Origin: Nitrosopumilus sp. BACL13 MAG-121220-bin23 | GTDB lineage: Archaea > Thermoproteota > Nitrososphaeria > Nitrososphaerales > Nitrosopumilaceae | Direction of reading: 5' to 3' | Assembly: GCA_001437625.1 (NCBI GenBank) | Contig: LIAL01000030.1 | Span: 1 to 13,618 of the forward strand | Length of the DNA: 13,618 nucleotides | Shown: in pieces, positions 13,264 through 13,618 of the stretch | Layout of the letters: the number at the start of each line of letters is the position of its first letter | How positions within the stretch are numbered: the first letter of the stretch is position 1 | Made by a program: the position numbers and the translations under genes | The notes under the pieces: generated by a model | The model's input: only the letters and a program-made list of their open reading frames with translations | The model's database searches: none | What the model was told of the DNA's origin: nothing

Positions 13264-13383
13264 TCATCTTCTGTCCTGTTCGAGATACTCCTCTTCTTCT
13301 TCATCAACTTCTTCTTCTTCTTGAAACGATTCATCTTCAACAACTTTCTCGATAACTTCTTCATCAATATTTTCTTCGGACAT
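13264..13383 (-). CDS. 39-residue glutamate-rich acidic protein
   Basis: The minus strand from ATG 13383-13381 encodes 39 residues ending in TGA at 13266-13264. About half are Glu or Asp, including runs of four and five Glu (QEEEEVDEEEEEYLEQDRR at the C terminus); the N-terminal part IDEEVIEKVVEDE could form an amphipathic helix. The net charge is strongly negative. The reverse strand is a CTTCTT-type low-complexity tract, so chance is a concern, but the frame begins with a clear ATG and the mixed GAA/GAG codons are not one pure repeat. A TTTATAG stretch lies close upstream of the ATG. Function is unknown; acidic micro-proteins can mimic nucleic acid or bind metal or basic proteins. It precedes the epimerase gene by 43 bases. 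Confidence 0.5.
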   Translation of the reverse strand: MSEENIDEEVIEKVVEDESFQEEEEVDEEEEEYLEQDRR

Positions 13384-13510
13384 TATTCTAATCTATAAAG
13401 AAAGTGTTTGTTCATTAACTTTTTTTATGGTAAATGATAAAATTAGTCACAAAAATATAGATTGTAAAAAATCAGCACATTATGATGATATGTTTTGTTT
13501 TATTAAAAAT

Positions 13511-13618
13511 GATAAAAAATAATTTGAAATGATAAAAAATAATTTGAAATGATAAAAAATAATTTGAAATGATAAAAAATAATTTGAAATGATAAAAAAT
13601 AATTTGAAATGATAAAAA
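13511..13618. repeat. 20-bp tandem repeat array reaching the window edge
   Basis: Five perfect copies of GATAAAAAATAATTTGAAAT (13511-13610) are followed by eight bases of a sixth, cut by the end of the window. The ten bases just before (TATTAAAAAT) look like a degenerate half unit. The period of 20 bp is not a multiple of three and contains stops, so it is non-coding. There is no spacer variation, so it is not CRISPR. A-tracts recurring every two helical turns suggest bent DNA. Confidence 0.97.

Noticed and set aside
13427..13522. 31-codon plus-strand frame ending in the first tandem repeat unit
   Set aside because: Lys/Asn/Asp-rich composition expected from AT-rich non-coding DNA, no promoter match at the right distance, and the stop lies in the repeat.
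13511..13618. Tandem array as a CRISPR
   Set aside because: The 20-bp units abut with no unique spacers, and no cas genes are present.

Overview
The window is AT-rich, densely packed archaeal DNA. It most likely comes from a marine ammonia-oxidising thaumarchaeon of the Nitrosopumilus type. This rests on a family B DNA polymerase with a C-terminal PCNA-binding motif, an archaeal short-form triosephosphate isomerase, a secreted protein carrying the WIKNNAGWWADG-type repeat that I associate with Thaumarchaeota, a methylmalonyl-CoA epimerase (an enzyme of their 3-hydroxypropionate/4-hydroxybutyrate cycle), many tiny zinc-ribbon and membrane proteins, and start codons placed about 25-30 bases after TATA-like boxes as in leaderless archaeal transcripts. 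Species assignment is inference from recognised families; no search was run. No rRNA, tRNA, insertion sequence or CRISPR array was seen.

Layout. Positions 1-1908 are a patchwork of very small genes: a four-to-five-cysteine protein (230-490), a 34-residue stub resembling the start of a tyrosine recombinase (591-695), a 36-residue single-span membrane peptide on the minus strand (775-885), a double-CXXC zinc ribbon (983-1219), two small two-helix membrane proteins (1261-1455, 1693-1908) and a 51-residue soluble protein on the minus strand (1459-1614). A secreted protein with a perfectly duplicated 38-residue module follows on the minus strand (1898-2602).

Positions 2705-6108 hold a tight plus-strand group: dCMP deaminase, replicative DNA polymerase B four bases later, and a SemiSWEET/PQ-loop membrane protein seven bases after that. 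Positions 6153-10109 hold triosephosphate isomerase, pyruvate phosphate dikinase and an HTH-CBS regulator. The two enzymes serve gluconeogenesis and triose-phosphate metabolism, which an autotroph making pyruvate or PEP from fixed carbon needs; the regulator beside them may sense nucleotide or energy state (inference).

Positions 10177-13383 are mixed: a nitroreductase (minus), a conserved-looking protein that resembles a PD-(D/E)XK/DUF559-type nuclease (plus), a winged-helix-like protein (plus), a two-helix membrane protein (minus) with a perfect 18-bp palindrome upstream, an HNH-type nuclease (minus), methylmalonyl-CoA epimerase (minus, TTG start) and a tiny glutamate-rich protein just upstream of it (minus). 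The window ends inside a perfect 20-bp tandem repeat (13511-13618).

The points most worth a second look are the exact 115-bp duplication inside the secreted protein, the putative cryptic nuclease at 10899-11360, the A-tract tandem array at the right edge, the palindrome at 12174-12191, the PQ-loop protein lacking its PQ proline, and several genes that are under 55 codons or start with TTG.
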